A DNA stretch of 29,014 bases from an uncultured Nitrospira sp. (GCA_946479785.1 CAMLHQ010000039.1:1-29014), one strand, 5' to 3'; shown: positions 1-9,902, numbered from the stretch's first letter. Numbers and translations: made by a program. The notes: generated from the sequence alone by a model not told the origin.

Positions 1-204
1 GGGCTTGTCTGTCTGCTCCTGCTCCTGACGCTCGGGCATGATCTCTATCTCGGACCGCGGGGCAATCACCTACGCGCCATACCGGAGACCGCGAGAACCA
101 CATGGGACAACCTGTTGGTCCACATGTGCCGTTGGGTTCCCCGACTGGCCTTGATCGTGGGAATCCTGGTGCTGGTGGCCGCCGTCGTGCTTGCACGTTC
201 GTAA
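1..204 (+). CDS. C-terminal fragment of an integral membrane protein (possibly CopD-like)
   Basis: The window opens inside an open frame that reads without interruption from base 1 to a TAA at 202-204, giving the last 67 residues of a protein whose start lies upstream. The fragment begins in a run of leucines (about residues 2-10) that looks like the end of a membrane helix. A short loop containing HDLYLGPRG follows, and then a second strongly hydrophobic helix (about residues 45-65) ending in ARS. A helix followed by H-D-x-x-L-G-P-R is reminiscent of CopD-type copper-resistance or related membrane proteins, but too little is present to assign a family. The reading frame is certain; the function is a weak guess. 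It is separated from acetate kinase by 256 bases, so it probably belongs to a preceding transcript. Confidence 0.7.
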   Translation, partial: GLVCLLLLLTLGHDLYLGPRGNHLRAIPETARTTWDNLLVHMCRWVPRLALIVGILVLVAAVVLARS

Positions 205-460
205 CAACTTCCTCTGTGTTTCGGGTTGATCCATGAGGACAAGAAGGCAACCGGCCGGCTCCGGCGTGCAGCCGGAATTTCCGCATCGATATTGTCGGGC
301 ATGACGGCCCGCTGGACGATGTGCTATGAGTTGTATTGATCTGAGGTGGCCGATAACTGACTGGTATCGTTCGCCATAGCATGAAGTGAAATGGGGAGCT
401 CTCCCCGTTCGCGGAGCAATCACGGCACATCCTCGATTCATATTTGAGTAGAGTGCCAGC
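205..460. other. Intergenic region with two short inverted repeats
   Basis: This gap separates the membrane-protein tail from acetate kinase. CCGGCT (255-260) pairs with AGCCGG (270-275) and is followed by AATTT, which could be a weak terminator for the upstream gene. A second short hairpin, GGGGA (393-397) with TCCCC (402-406), lies about 55 bases before the ackA start. A possible extended -10 element, TGCTATGAG, lies at 322-330 with a poor -35. None of these is strong. Confidence 0.3.
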
Positions 461-1672
461 ATGCGCGACTTCGGACCGGGTCCGTTCATCCTGACGATCA
501 ATGGAGGCTCGTCGAGCCTCAAGTTCGCCTTATTCACTACCGTCCAGCCCCTTGATCGCCTCGCGAGCGGCATGATCGACCGGATCGGCTTTCTTGGGAG
601 CGTCATGATGGTCACCAACACGCCCGCCGGACAATCCGAGGAGTGGTCAGTCAAGGCTCCCGATCATGCGGCCTGCGCCGGTCTGCTGATGGATTGGCTG
701 GAGAAGCATGTCGGTCTTAGGAAGATCCGCGCCATAGGCCACCGCGTTGTCCATGGCGGCAGCAAGTACAGCCGACCTGAATCCGTGAATCCAGAGCTGT
801 TGGCCGAATTGCGACGAATCAGCCCCTATGACCCCGAGCACTTACCGTTTGAAATTGTCCTGATTGAAGCGTTCAATGCACGCGATCAAACCCTCCCCCA
901 AGTCGCCTGTTTCGATACGGCTTTCCATCGCGATATGCCTCGCGTGGCTCGCCTGCTGCCGATTCCAAGGCGCTACGAGAAGCTGGGGGTGCAGCGATAT
1001 GGGTTCCACGGATTGTCCTATGCCTTTCTGATGAAGGAGTTGGCGAGAGTCGGAAAGAAAGATGAAGCCAATGGCCGTATTATTCTCGCCCATCTTGGCA
1101 ACGGAGCAAGCATGGTGGCGGTCAAAGAGGGGAGAGCGATCGACACGACGATGGGCTTCACCCCAACATCCGGCCTGCCGATGAGCCGGCGCTCGGGGGA
1201 TCTTGACCCGGGGCTGGTCTCCTATCTCGCGCGAACAGAAGATATGAGTGCCGAGCGCTTCCACAAAATGGTCAATACGGAATCGGGCCTTCTCGGCGTC
1301 TCGGAGATCAGCTCCGATCTCCGGGATTTGCTTGCCCAGGAGCGAAGCGAGCCGCGGGCGGCCGAAGCCGTCGCCTTGTTTTGCTATCAGGCCAGGAAAT
1401 GGATCGGTGCATTGGCGGCGCTGTTAGGCGGCCTCGATACGCTCGTCTTCAGTGCCGGCATCGGTGAGCACTCGCCGGCCGTCCGCGCGCGCAGTTGTGA
1501 AGGGTTAAAGTTTCTCGGCATCGTCATCGATGATGCACGCAACGATGCCAATGAGCCGGTGATTTCCAAAGAAGGCAGTCCCGTGACCGTGCGCGTCATT
1601 CACACCGACGAAGAGCGTGAAATCGCAGAATCGGTCATTCATGTACTGGGTGCCCCACAAGGTACTGGCTGA
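461..1672 (+). CDS. ackA: Acetate kinase (acetate/propionate kinase family)
   Basis: Cytoplasmic kinase that interconverts acetyl phosphate plus ADP and acetate plus ATP. The 403-residue length is normal for the family. Signature elements appear in order: the N-terminal phosphate loop [14 protein letters not shown] (about residues 11-24), GHRVVHGG carrying the substrate arginine, CFDTAFH with the catalytic aspartate, [15 protein letters not shown] with the second catalytic arginine, SAGIGEHSP, and a C-terminal DEEREIAES. The stretch before RSGDLDP reads GLPMSR rather than the more usual form ending in MGT, so this is a divergent member of the family. The ATG at 461 has only a weak purine-rich upstream stretch. 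The phosphoketolase gene begins 7 bases after the stop, so the two are almost certainly co-transcribed. Together they give acetyl phosphate from sugar phosphates and then ATP. Confidence 0.93.
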   Translation: MRDFGPGPFILTINGGSSSLKFALFTTVQPLDRLASGMIDRIGFLGSVMMVTNTPAGQSEEWSVKAPDHAACAGLLMDWLEKHVGLRKIRAIGHRVVHGGSKYSRPESVNPELLAELRRISPYDPEHLPFEIVLIEAFNARDQTLPQVACFDTAFHRDMPRVARLLPIPRRYEKLGVQRYGFHGLSYAFLMKELARVGKKDEANGRIILAHLGNGASMVAVKEGRAIDTTMGFTPTSGLPMSRRSGDLDPGLVSYLARTEDMSAERFHKMVNTESGLLGVSEISSDLRDLLAQERSEPRAAEAVALFCYQARKWIGALAALLGGLDTLVFSAGIGEHSPAVRARSCEGLKFLGIVIDDARNDANEPVISKEGSPVTVRVIHTDEEREIAESVIHVLGAPQGTG

Positions 1673-1679
1673 GGTCATC

Positions 1680-4049
1680 ATGTTGCAGAAGAGCACCAGG
1701 AGAATGAGTCGAGACTTGCTCAAGAAGATGGATGCTTATTGGCGAGCGGCAAACTATCTCTCGGTCGGTCAGATTTATCTCTATGACAATCCCTTATTGA
1801 AGCGGCCTCTCGTGCGCGCCCACATCAAACCGCGCTTGCTTGGCCATTGGGGCACTACGCCCGGTTTGAACTTCATCTACGTGCATCTAAACCGGATCAT
1901 CAAGGAGCAGGATCTCAATATGATCTATATCGCCGGACCCGGCCATGGCGGGCCCGGTGTGGTCGCGAACGCCTATCTCGAAGGCTCCTATAGCGAAGTC
2001 TACCCAAACGTGTCGCAGGATGAGGAAGGGATGAAGCGGCTGTTCAAGCAGTTTTCATTCCCTGGCGGCATTCCGAGTCACGTTGCGCCGGAGACTCCCG
2101 GCTCGATCCACGAAGGAGGCGAACTGGGTTACGCCATGGTCCATGCCTATGGAGCCGTGTTCGACAATCCTGATCTGATTGCCGCCTGTGTCATCGGCGA
2201 TGGAGAAGCCGAAACCGGTCCGCTCGCGGCCAGTTGGCATTCGAATAAATTCCTGAATCCCGCGCGCGATGGAGCGGTGCTGCCGATCCTCCATCTGAAC
2301 GGCTACAAAATCGCCGGCCCCACCGTACTGGCGCGTATTCCCTCCGCCGAACTGGAATCGTTGCTGGTCGGTTACGGCTACCGTCCCTATCTCGTCGAGG
2401 GAAGCGAGCCGATGACGATGCATCGGCTGATGGCCGCGACGCTCGATGCGGTGACGGCCGAGATCAGGAAGATCCAGCAGGCCGCCAGGCGGAAAGGATT
2501 CACGAAGCGCCCGCAATGGCCGATGATCATTTTGCGCTCACCGAAAGGCTGGACCGGCCCGAAGTACGTTGACGGCAAACAGGTGGAAGGGACGTTCCGC
2601 TCTCATCAAGTGCCGATGGGTGATATGGACAGGCCTGCGCATATCAAGATTCTCGAACGATGGATGAACAGCTACAAGCCGCGGCAGCTGTTCGACAAGC
2701 AGGGCCGTCTGGTCCCCGAGTTGGCCGATCTCGCACCGACCGGCACCAGGCGGATGAGCGCCAATCCCCATGCGAACGGCGGACTGCTCCTGAAGGAGTT
2801 GCGGATGCCGGACTTCCGACAGTATGCCGTGACGGTGCGGGATCCAGGTGTCGTCGAGGCGGAAGCGACGCGGGTACAGGGCCGGTTTTTGCGTGACGTC
2901 CTTAAGCTGAATTCGCAGACATTCCGCATCTTCGGCCCCGACGAAACGACGTCGAACCGCTGGACTGCGGTGTTTGAGGTGGATCAGCGCTGTTCAACTG
3001 CTGAAGTGCTGAGGACCGATGACCATGTATCGCCCGAGGGTCGGGTGATGGAGGTCCTGAGCGAACACACGTGCCAGGGCTGGCTGGAGGGCTATCTGCT
3101 GACCGGACGGCACGGTTTCTTTAATTGCTACGAGGCCTTCATCCACATCGTTGATTCCATGTTCAACCAGCATGCGAAGTGGCTGAAGGTCACGAACCAT
3201 ATACCCTGGCGTCGGCCGATCGCGTCGCTCAACTATCTGCTGACCTCGCATGTGTGGAGGCAGGACCATAACGGCTTCAGCCACCAGGATCCCGGCTTCA
3301 TCGACCATGTCGTCAACAAGAAAGCAGAAGTGATCCGTGTGTATCTGCCTCCGGACGCGAATACGTTGCTCTCCGTCACCGATCATTGCCTGCGCAGCCG
3401 CAACCATGTCAACGTGATCGTGGCCGGCAAACAGTCCGCGCCGCAATGGCTGGATATGGATGCCGCGATCAAGCATTGCACGGCCGGCATCGGCATCTGG
3501 GAGTGGGCCAGCAACGACCGGCGCAGTGAGCCGGACGTCGTCATGGCCTGTTGCGGCGATGTGCCCACGATGGAAACACTGGCGGCCGTGTCGCTGCTCC
3601 GGGCCCATCTGCCGGACCTGCGCGTACGGGTCGTGAACGTCGTGGACCTGATGAAATTGCAACCGACCGCCGAGCATCCCAACGGATTGAACGACCGCGA
3701 TTTTGATGCTCTGTTTACGACGGATAAACCGATCATCTTCGCCTTCCACGGCTATCCTTGGCTGATCCATCGCCTCACGTACCGGCGGACCAATCACAAG
3801 AATCTGCATGTCCGCGGATACAAGGAAGAGGGAACCACGACCACGCCGTTCGACATGGCGGTGATGAACGATCTCGACCGGTTCCATCTGGTGACGGACG
3901 TGATCGACCGGGTCGGGCTGCACGGTTCACGCGCCGATTACGTCAAGCAGGCCATCCGCGACAAACGCATCGAACACAAACAGTATATCGCGGAATATGG
4001 CGAGGACATGCCGGAGATTCGGAATTGGAAGTGGCGCCGGGTGCGGTGA
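1680..4049 (+). CDS. xfp: Phosphoketolase (xylulose-5-phosphate/fructose-6-phosphate)
   Basis: Thiamine-diphosphate enzyme that cleaves xylulose 5-phosphate or fructose 6-phosphate with phosphate to acetyl phosphate and a smaller sugar phosphate. I start it at ATG 1680 (789 residues, a typical family length). GAGG at 1671-1674 sits five bases upstream, and the start falls just after the ackA stop. An in-frame ATG at 1617 would lie deep inside ackA and add 21 atypical residues. Clear family signatures are GPGHGGPG (residues 86-93), the following [27 protein letters not shown], and the ThDP-binding GDGEAETG (173-180) followed by [12 protein letters not shown]. The C-terminal part carries [10 protein letters not shown] and the [13 protein letters not shown] block. 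The pairing with acetate kinase fits a route that conserves energy as ATP. Which sugar phosphate is preferred cannot be read from the sequence. Confidence 0.95.
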   Translation: MLQKSTRRMSRDLLKKMDAYWRAANYLSVGQIYLYDNPLLKRPLVRAHIKPRLLGHWGTTPGLNFIYVHLNRIIKEQDLNMIYIAGPGHGGPGVVANAYLEGSYSEVYPNVSQDEEGMKRLFKQFSFPGGIPSHVAPETPGSIHEGGELGYAMVHAYGAVFDNPDLIAACVIGDGEAETGPLAASWHSNKFLNPARDGAVLPILHLNGYKIAGPTVLARIPSAELESLLVGYGYRPYLVEGSEPMTMHRLMAATLDAVTAEIRKIQQAARRKGFTKRPQWPMIILRSPKGWTGPKYVDGKQVEGTFRSHQVPMGDMDRPAHIKILERWMNSYKPRQLFDKQGRLVPELADLAPTGTRRMSANPHANGGLLLKELRMPDFRQYAVTVRDPGVVEAEATRVQGRFLRDVLKLNSQTFRIFGPDETTSNRWTAVFEVDQRCSTAEVLRTDDHVSPEGRVMEVLSEHTCQGWLEGYLLTGRHGFFNCYEAFIHIVDSMFNQHAKWLKVTNHIPWRRPIASLNYLLTSHVWRQDHNGFSHQDPGFIDHVVNKKAEVIRVYLPPDANTLLSVTDHCLRSRNHVNVIVAGKQSAPQWLDMDAAIKHCTAGIGIWEWASNDRRSEPDVVMACCGDVPTMETLAAVSLLRAHLPDLRVRVVNVVDLMKLQPTAEHPNGLNDRDFDALFTTDKPIIFAFHGYPWLIHRLTYRRTNHKNLHVRGYKEEGTTTTPFDMAVMNDLDRFHLVTDVIDRVGLHGSRADYVKQAIRDKRIEHKQYIAEYGEDMPEIRNWKWRRVR

Positions 4050-4083
4050 TGACGCGATGCAGGCGGCGTAAGGGGAGAGCCTC

Positions 4084-5886
4084 ATGAATAAGAAGATTTC
4101 TTTTTCCATCTGGTACGTCTTTCTCGCCATCTGGGCCGTCATTCTGGTGCATGACTTTATCCATGCGCTGCAGAAGATCGAAGAACTTCCCTACAGTGAA
4201 TTCAAGACCCTGGTCACAGCCGGGAAAATCGCGGAAGTGTCGGTGAGCAGTCATACGCTGACCGGCAAGCTCAAACCGGAAGGGGAGTCGAAGGAGCAGA
4301 AGCTCTTTTCGACGATCCGCGTCGAAGACCCGGATCTGGTCAAGGACCTCAACCAGCATGGCGTGAAGTTTTCCGGTGTCATCGAAACCACGTTCTGGCG
4401 CGATCTCCTGTCATGGATCCTGCCGGCCCTGATTTTTGTCGGCATTTGGTTCTTCATCTTCCGTCGGCTGGGGCAAGCCCAAGGTGGCTTCATGCAGGTC
4501 GGGCAGTCCAAGGCGAAAATCTACATGGAGAAAGACATCAAGGTCACGTTCGCCGATGTGGCCGGTGTCGATGAAGCGAAAGAAGAATTGCAGGAGGTCA
4601 TTGAGTTTCTGAAGACGCCGGACAAGTTCACCAAGCTGGGTGGAAAAATTCCGAAAGGGATCCTGCTGGTCGGCCCGCCTGGGACGGGGAAAACGCTGCT
4701 GGCTCGCGCTGTGGCCGGCGAAGCCGCTGTGCCGTTTTTTAGCATTAGCGGGTCTGAGTTCGTAGAGATGTTCGTCGGGGTCGGTGCCGCGCGGGTGCGT
4801 GATCTCTTCGAGCAGGCGAAGCTGAAGGCGCCCTGCATCATCTTCATCGATGAGCTGGATGCATTGGGGAAAGCACGCGGGGTGGGTCCGATGGCTCATG
4901 AAGAGCGCGAGCAGACACTCAACCAGTTGCTCGTTGAGATGGACGGCTTCGACCCCCGGATCGGCGTCATTCTGATGGCGGCCACCAACAGACCGGAGAT
5001 TCTCGATCCTGCATTGCTGCGGGCGGGGCGGTTTGATCGCCATGTGTTGGTCGATCGTCCGGACAAGATCGGGCGTCTGGCGATCTTGCGGGTGCATGCC
5101 AAGAACGTGACGTTGAGTCCAGACGCCAATCTGGAAACGATTGCAGGGATGACACCGGGTTTCTCCGGAGCCGACCTGGCCAATGTCATCAACGAGGCGG
5201 CGTTGCTCGCAGTGCGCCGCAACAAAGATTATGTGGGCATGTCGGAACTGCAAGAAGCGGTCGAACGGGTCATTGCCGGACTCGAAAAGAAAAATCGCGT
5301 GTTGAACAAGATGGAGAAGGAGCGCGTGGCGTACCACGAAACCGGCCATGCCCTGGTGGCCCTGTCGTTGCCTGGATCAGATCAAGTCCAGAAGATCTCG
5401 ATCATTCCGCGTGGCATCTCGGCGCTCGGATACACGCTGCAGCTTCCGACTGAGGACCGGTTCTTGATGACGAAATCCGAGTTGGAAAATAAAGTGGCGG
5501 TGTTATTGGGAGGACGGATTGCAGAGGAATTGATTTTTGGCGAGGCCTCGACCGGCGCGCAAAACGATCTCGTGAAGGCGACCGACATTGCAAAAAGTAT
5601 GGTCAAGGCCTATGGAATGAGCGAGAAACTCGGCACCATTACGCTGGAGAGGGAACGGCAGCCGCAGTTCGTCCAGATTCAACCGTCTCAGGAAAAAGGT
5701 GATTATTCCGAAGAAACCGCGCGCGATATTGACCGCGAAATTCGCCGCATTGTGGACGGTCAATATGGGCGCGTCAAGAAACTCTTGGCGGAGAAAAAGA
5801 GCGCACTCGTAGAGGGAGCGAAGCTCCTACTCGAGCGAGAGGTGATCAGTGGCGGTGACCTCAAAACCATCATGGACAAGTCCTGA
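4084..5886 (+). CDS. ftsH: ATP-dependent zinc metalloprotease FtsH
   Basis: Membrane-anchored AAA+ protease that extracts and degrades membrane and regulatory proteins. The 600-residue protein has the expected order: a first membrane helix (about 8-26), a small periplasmic domain, a second helix (about 105-127), and the AAA module with Walker A GPPGTGKT (197-204) and Walker B CIIFIDE (251-257). The pore/FVGVGA region and a second-region-of-homology [19 protein letters not shown] follow, and then the protease domain with HETGH (H418, E419, H422) as the zinc site. STGAQND later supplies the probable third ligand. The ATG at 4084 follows GGGGAGAGCCTC, a good ribosome site. It is slightly shorter than typical FtsH at the C-terminus. 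Its 3' end overlaps the next gene by 38 bases, linking it to the lipid-transport operon; it is probably one of several paralogues in this genome. Confidence 0.95.
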   Translation: MNKKISFSIWYVFLAIWAVILVHDFIHALQKIEELPYSEFKTLVTAGKIAEVSVSSHTLTGKLKPEGESKEQKLFSTIRVEDPDLVKDLNQHGVKFSGVIETTFWRDLLSWILPALIFVGIWFFIFRRLGQAQGGFMQVGQSKAKIYMEKDIKVTFADVAGVDEAKEELQEVIEFLKTPDKFTKLGGKIPKGILLVGPPGTGKTLLARAVAGEAAVPFFSISGSEFVEMFVGVGAARVRDLFEQAKLKAPCIIFIDELDALGKARGVGPMAHEEREQTLNQLLVEMDGFDPRIGVILMAATNRPEILDPALLRAGRFDRHVLVDRPDKIGRLAILRVHAKNVTLSPDANLETIAGMTPGFSGADLANVINEAALLAVRRNKDYVGMSELQEAVERVIAGLEKKNRVLNKMEKERVAYHETGHALVALSLPGSDQVQKISIIPRGISALGYTLQLPTEDRFLMTKSELENKVAVLLGGRIAEELIFGEASTGAQNDLVKATDIAKSMVKAYGMSEKLGTITLERERQPQFVQIQPSQEKGDYSEETARDIDREIRRIVDGQYGRVKKLLAEKKSALVEGAKLLLEREVISGGDLKTIMDKS

Positions 5887-6988
5887 GGCCGAGATTCATA
5901 TCGGCGAAGGTGGCGTGCTCCGCTGTGAAGGAGCGTGGACTATTCCGCACTTGACGGCTCTCGGCCGTGCGTTGGCAGCAGCGCGGTGGCCTCGCACTCC
6001 CAAGCTGACCTGCAACGCTACGCATATCACCGCCATGGATACGGGCGGGGCGGTGGTCTTATACCGACTCGTGATGCAGCTTCGGCAAGGCGGGAGGCAT
6101 GTGTCCATCGAGGGATTGCGTCCGGAATTCGCGGATATTCTCACGATGGTGTCCTCCAATTGGAATCGGATCGAGCTTCCTGCGGTCACGAGGCGGGGAG
6201 GGTTAGGCCAGTTCCAGCGAGCGCTGATGGAACGGACTCAGCACGCGGTGAGGGGCCTTGAGTTTATCGGTGAGAATGCGGTCGGAATCTGGCAAGCCCT
6301 CAAGAGGCCGTCCCGCATACGCTGGCGCGCGCTGCTCAGGAGTCTCGAGCTAGACGGGTTCCATGCGTTGCCCATCACAGGCTTGCTCTCATTTCTGATC
6401 GGCGTGGTGATTGCCTATCAGGGAGCGGAGCAGCTTCGTCAGTTCGGCGCGAATATCTTCGTGGTGGATTTGGTAGGGATCTCGCTCCTGCGCGAAATTT
6501 CTCCGCTGATCGTGGCCATCCTGATTGCCGGTCGTTCCGGGTCGGCCTATGCGGCCGAGATCGGGACGATGAAAGTCACGGAGGAGCTGGACGCGGTCCA
6601 AACGCTGGGCCTATCGCCCATCCAGTTGCTCGTGTTGCCTCGGGTCTTTGCGTTGATTCTTGCGTTGCCATTGCTCACCGTGTATGCGGACGGACTAGGC
6701 GTGTTCGGCGGGATGTTGATCGCCTCCAATCAACTCAATGTCAGCTTCACGGAGTTCGTCGCCCGCTTCGAAGAGGCCGTCGCGTTGCGGCACTTTCTGA
6801 TCGGCCTCGGCAAGGCGCCATTCTTTGCGATCATCATTGCGCTGGTGGGATCATACCAGGGGTTCCAGATTCGAGGGGGCGTGGACGACGTGGGGCGGCA
6901 CACCACCACCAGTGTGGTGGAAAGTATCTTCTTGGTCATCGTGTTCGATGCATGGTGCAGTATTCTGCTCAGTTGGTGGGAGTTGTAG
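5849..6988 (+). CDS. mlaE: STAS-MlaE fusion: permease of an Mla/MCE lipid transporter
   Basis: Inner-membrane permease of an ABC transporter that moves phospholipid between inner and outer membranes. I use GTG 5849, preceded by GAGAGG with six bases of spacing; this start lies inside ftsH (38-base overlap). The 379-residue product is about 120 residues longer than ordinary MlaE because the N-terminal ~115 residues form a STAS-like (MlaB-type) domain, with the tell-tale THITAMDTGGAVVLYRL helix start. The permease part follows with several hydrophobic segments and conserved MlaE stretches such as GVVIAYQGAEQLRQFGA, REISPLIVAILIAGRSGSAYAAEIGTM and EELDAVQTLG. A fused MlaB-MlaE arrangement is seen in other bacteria. 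The next genes supply the ATPase and MCE protein; no MlaC or MlaA is visible in the window. Confidence 0.92.
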   Translation: MAVTSKPSWTSPEAEIHIGEGGVLRCEGAWTIPHLTALGRALAAARWPRTPKLTCNATHITAMDTGGAVVLYRLVMQLRQGGRHVSIEGLRPEFADILTMVSSNWNRIELPAVTRRGGLGQFQRALMERTQHAVRGLEFIGENAVGIWQALKRPSRIRWRALLRSLELDGFHALPITGLLSFLIGVVIAYQGAEQLRQFGANIFVVDLVGISLLREISPLIVAILIAGRSGSAYAAEIGTMKVTEELDAVQTLGLSPIQLLVLPRVFALILALPLLTVYADGLGVFGGMLIASNQLNVSFTEFVARFEEAVALRHFLIGLGKAPFFAIIIALVGSYQGFQIRGGVDDVGRHTTTSVVESIFLVIVFDAWCSILLSWWEL

Positions 6989-6990
6989 CC

Positions 6991-7776
6991 ATGACGCGTA
7001 CACACGCCGGTGTCGAGACGATCATCGAAGTGAGTCATGTCTCCACCCGGTTTGGTGATGCCGTCGTTCACAAGGATGTGAGTCTGACGGTGCACCGAGG
7101 TGAGGTGTTCGCCATTGCCGGCGGAAACGGGTGCGGCAAGTCTACCCTGATGCGGGAAATTATCGGACTGCAGGAACCAACGTCAGGGGCTATTCGACTC
7201 TTCGGGGTCGATAGCCGGCAGCTGCGCGAGGGGCATCTTCTAGAGGTCCATCGACGGTTCGGTGTGATGTTTCAACAAGGCGCGTTGTTCAGTTCACTCA
7301 CGTTGGCCGAGAATGTGGCGGCGCCGCTGAAGGAGCACACCAGGCTGAGCCCTGAGGTCATTCGTGACATTGTCGCGCTGAAAATCGCTTCGGTGGGGTT
7401 ACCGAGAGACAGCGCTGCAAAATATCCCAATGAACTCAGCGGCGGCATGCGGAGGCGGGCTGCGCTTGCGCGGGCCATTGTGATGGACCCTGAACTATTG
7501 TTTCTGGATGAACCGACCGCCGGGTTGGACCCGATCATCGCGGCGGGGTTCGACGAGCTGGTCCAGCAGCTCAAAGCACTGCTGGGACTCACGGTAGTGA
7601 TGGTCACTCACGATCTCGATTCGCTGTGGCGGATTGCAGACCGTGTGGCGGTATTGGGCAACGGAACGGTCCTTGGCATCGGCACGATGCGAGAGTTGTC
7701 GGGCTCGGAAGATCCCCTGATTCACGAGTACTTCCACGGACCGCGGGGCAGGGCGGCAGAACAACAGCACGGGTAG
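6991..7776 (+). CDS. mlaF: MlaF-type ABC transporter ATPase
   Basis: Cytoplasmic ATPase energising the lipid transporter. The start at ATG 6991 is chosen because GGGAG lies eight bases upstream and the preceding gene stops at 6988; an earlier in-frame ATG at 6952 would sit inside mlaE. The 261-residue protein has Walker A GGNGCGKST (44-52), the Q-loop at FQQGALFSSLT, the ABC signature LSGGM (149-153), Walker B LLFLDEP with D173 and E174, and the switch histidine in VTHD. LSGGMRRR and the GLDP D-loop are typical of MlaF/Ttg2A-type importers and exporters of the MCE class. It is followed five bases later by the MCE-domain protein. Assignment to the Mla-like family is firm; the direction of lipid movement is not deducible. 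Confidence 0.93.
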   Translation: MTRTHAGVETIIEVSHVSTRFGDAVVHKDVSLTVHRGEVFAIAGGNGCGKSTLMREIIGLQEPTSGAIRLFGVDSRQLREGHLLEVHRRFGVMFQQGALFSSLTLAENVAAPLKEHTRLSPEVIRDIVALKIASVGLPRDSAAKYPNELSGGMRRRAALARAIVMDPELLFLDEPTAGLDPIIAAGFDELVQQLKALLGLTVVMVTHDLDSLWRIADRVAVLGNGTVLGIGTMRELSGSEDPLIHEYFHGPRGRAAEQQHG

Positions 7777-7781
7777 GCACC

Positions 7782-8744
7782 ATGGAACCCAAAGTCAATT
7801 ATGTCGTCGTCGGGGCGTTTGTCGTAGTACTGGCTGCGGCCGTGCTGGGCGTCGTACTCTGGCTGGGGAAATCCGATTACCGCGGTGTCTATGACCGGTA
7901 CTATGCCTACATGCGCGAATCTGTTTCCGGATTGAGTGTCAACTCCGCGGTGAAATACCGCGGAGTCGACGTCGGACGCGTGAAGGACATCGTGCTAAGT
8001 CCGGAGAATCCGGAGGAGGTCCGGCTGATCCTCGACATCCTGCATGGCACGCCGATCAAAACGGATACGGTGGCGGTGCTCGAAACACAGGGATTAACTG
8101 GACTGGCCACGCTCGATCTGACCGGAGGCAGCCGGGATGCTCCAGCCCTGGAGGCTACTGCGGACCAGGAATACCCGGTCATTAAGACCGGGCCATCGTT
8201 GTTTTTCCGACTCGATATGGCGATCTCCCGCCTGCTCGAGGATCAGGGATTGACCAAGCTGCTGACCAACTTGAACCAGCTCAGCCAGCAGGCGACGGCC
8301 GTCGTCGATGAAGACAATCGGGCGGCGCTTCGACGGATCCTGAAAGATCTCTCCGAACTGACGCAGACACTGGCGGCACGTCACGAGCAGGTCGACAAGG
8401 GGCTTCTGAACGCCTCGCAGTCTGCGGAAAATCTTGCCAAGATGACCGAGACGCTAAACAAACAGATGCCGATGTTGCTGGAGCGCGTGAACAAGAGTGC
8501 CGGGGCGTTGCAGGTGATGACGGAAGAGTTGGCGAAAACCGGCAAGGCGGTGAGTGGTCTCGTGCAGGAAACGAGGCCCGATCTTCAAGAGTTTTCGCGC
8601 AACACGTTGGCGGAGACGGGCCTGCTTGTCACAGAACTGCGGCAGTTGACGGGGACATTGAATCGCCTGGCGCAGGATCTTGAACGGGAACCGAATGCTC
8701 TGGTGCTTGGGCGGACGCCTCGACCGAAGGGGCCGGGCGAATGA
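7782..8744 (+). CDS. mlaD: MlaD-like MCE-domain protein
   Basis: Periplasm-facing substrate-binding component anchored in the inner membrane. Starting at ATG 7782 gives 320 residues: a short N-terminus (MEPKVNYVVVGAF), a single membrane helix (about 7-28), and then one MCE domain (about 39-120) with the characteristic SVSGLSVNSAVKYRGVDVGRV opening and GLTGLATLDLTGG. The remainder is predominantly helical and probably coiled coil (about 150-300), long compared with E. coli MlaD (about 180 residues) and nearer to proteins that form a periplasmic conduit. It sits between the ATPase and an ABC-type auxiliary lipoprotein, the usual mlaEFD-pqiC-like order. The ribosome site is weak (GGGTAGGCACC), consistent with coupling to the preceding gene. 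Confidence 0.9.
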   Translation: MEPKVNYVVVGAFVVVLAAAVLGVVLWLGKSDYRGVYDRYYAYMRESVSGLSVNSAVKYRGVDVGRVKDIVLSPENPEEVRLILDILHGTPIKTDTVAVLETQGLTGLATLDLTGGSRDAPALEATADQEYPVIKTGPSLFFRLDMAISRLLEDQGLTKLLTNLNQLSQQATAVVDEDNRAALRRILKDLSELTQTLAARHEQVDKGLLNASQSAENLAKMTETLNKQMPMLLERVNKSAGALQVMTEELAKTGKAVSGLVQETRPDLQEFSRNTLAETGLLVTELRQLTGTLNRLAQDLEREPNALVLGRTPRPKGPGE

Positions 8745-8757
8745 CGGGGAGGAGTTC

Positions 8758-9396
8758 ATGCCGAGCCGAATAGTCAGGCTAAGTGTCGTGAGCCTCGTGT
8801 TGTTGGCCGGATGCGTCATGCCACGGGCGACTGAAGGGCCGCTCCATACCTATCTGTTAAGCCCTGAGAAAGGAGCGTGGAGTACGCAGCCGTCCACGAA
8901 CAAACATGAGGCGCACGGGATCTTGCTTCTCAGCGCGCCGCAGGCTGAGGCGGGGTTCGACACGCCGCGTATGGTCTATCTCACACGGGCGCACGAAGTC
9001 GGTTACTATGCGACCAATCAATGGGCCGAGACTCCGGTCCGTATGATCGGGACATTGTTGGTACAGTCCTTGGAAAAAAGCGGCCTGTGGCGGGTTGTGG
9101 TCTCCATGCCGAGCTCGGTCCGCGGCGATCATCGTCTCGATACGCAAGGATTGACGCTCCAGCAGGAATTCTTGCAGCGTCCGAGCCAAGTCCGCGTGGG
9201 CTTCCGTCTGCAACTCGTTGAGCTGCGCGATCAAGTGGTCGTCGGGACTCGCCGGTTTGAGGTCGTTGAAAATGCTCCAACCGACGATGCGTACGGCGGG
9301 GTGCTCGCGGCCAATCGGGCCGTGGCCACGTTGTTGGAGCAGGTAACGGACTGGGTGAACTCGTGCATGAGGGAAGGCGCACCAGGTCATTGCTGA
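8758..9396 (+). CDS. ABC-type transport auxiliary lipoprotein (PqiC/DUF330-like)
   Basis: Predicted outer-membrane lipoprotein partner of the MCE transporter. The ATG at 8758 follows GGGGAGGAGTTC, a strong ribosome site. The N-terminus is a lipoprotein signal: basic MPSRIVR, a hydrophobic stretch, then LLAGC with C19 as the lipidated cysteine. The 212-residue protein carries features of the PqiC/ABC_trans_aux family: an early YLLSP strand, a middle region with ETPVRMIGTLLVQSLEKSGLWRVV, and VGFRLQLVELRDQVVVGTRRFEV. Members of this family are commonly encoded directly after MlaD/MCE genes and are thought to complete the periplasmic path to the outer membrane. The family call rests on pattern and context rather than a profile search. 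Confidence 0.82.
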   Translation: MPSRIVRLSVVSLVLLAGCVMPRATEGPLHTYLLSPEKGAWSTQPSTNKHEAHGILLLSAPQAEAGFDTPRMVYLTRAHEVGYYATNQWAETPVRMIGTLLVQSLEKSGLWRVVVSMPSSVRGDHRLDTQGLTLQQEFLQRPSQVRVGFRLQLVELRDQVVVGTRRFEVVENAPTDDAYGGVLAANRAVATLLEQVTDWVNSCMREGAPGHC

Positions 9397-9410
9397 AAAA
9401 GACGGATGTG

Positions 9411-9887
9411 ATGAAGTCGTCCTTCAAAACCGGTCTGAGTTTCGGTCTCACCTCCGGCGTGATTACGACCTTGGGGCTAATGGTCGGACTACAGGCGGGC
9501 ACGCATTCGCGAGCCGTCGTCCTTGGCGGAATCGTCACCATCGCCGTCGCCGACGCGTTGTCGGATGCAATGGGCGTCCATATCTCAGAAGAATCAAAGA
9601 ACAGCGGTCCAGCGCGCCACGTCTGGGAGTCGACGGTGGCGACATTTGTGTCAAAACTCTGTATCGCTTTGACCTTCGCGCTGCCGGTGTTGTTGATGCC
9701 CCTTCAAACGGCTGTCCTCGTCAGTGTTCTCTGGGGTCTTCTGCTGTTGGCGCTCGTCAGTTTCTTTCTTGCTCGGATGCAACAGATTGCGCCCTGGAAA
9801 GTGATCGGCGAACACCTGGTGATCGCGCTGTGTGTCGTCATGATCTCCCATTACGTCGGCGATTGGATTCAATCGTGGAAGGGATAA
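9411..9887 (+). CDS. VIT/CCC1-like small membrane protein
   Basis: A 158-residue membrane protein resembling half or more of the vacuolar iron transporter (VIT1/CCC1) fold. The N-terminal KTGLSFGLTSGVITTLGLMVGL matches the family's first helix, and ADALSDAMGVHISEES matches its A-G-A-L-S-M-A-x-G-E-Y-x-S motif. Three further hydrophobic helices follow (about 79-98, 100-121 and 129-147), giving about five helices. The ATG at 9411 starts exactly at the conserved region; an in-frame ATG at 9363 would overlap the upstream lipoprotein gene. The ribosome site is poor, which fits translational coupling. Family members move Fe2+ or Mn2+ across membranes, but this one lacks the long metal-binding insert and its substrate is unknown. 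It is co-directional with the Mla genes and is followed 15 bases later by another membrane protein. Confidence 0.7.
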   Translation: MKSSFKTGLSFGLTSGVITTLGLMVGLQAGTHSRAVVLGGIVTIAVADALSDAMGVHISEESKNSGPARHVWESTVATFVSKLCIALTFALPVLLMPLQTAVLVSVLWGLLLLALVSFFLARMQQIAPWKVIGEHLVIALCVVMISHYVGDWIQSWKG

Positions 9888-9902
9888 ACCGATAAGGACC
9901 TC

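Noticed and set aside
393..406. GGGGAGCTCTCCCC-like hairpin as a terminator
   Set aside because: The stem has no following T-run and lies close to the ackA start; more likely chance or a 5' leader feature.
1617..1679. Upstream in-frame ATG for phosphoketolase inside ackA
   Set aside because: It would add 21 residues with no family support and lacks the ribosome site present before ATG 1680.
2994..3923. Long reverse-strand open frame (309 codons) opposite phosphoketolase
   Set aside because: It lies wholly opposite a certain gene, its translation is rich in His, Arg and Gln with no motif, and it is a product of codon bias in the true frame.
4411..5349. Reverse-strand open frame (312 codons) opposite ftsH
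   Set aside because: It is antisense to well-conserved AAA and linker sequence, with no recognisable domain; a shadow frame.
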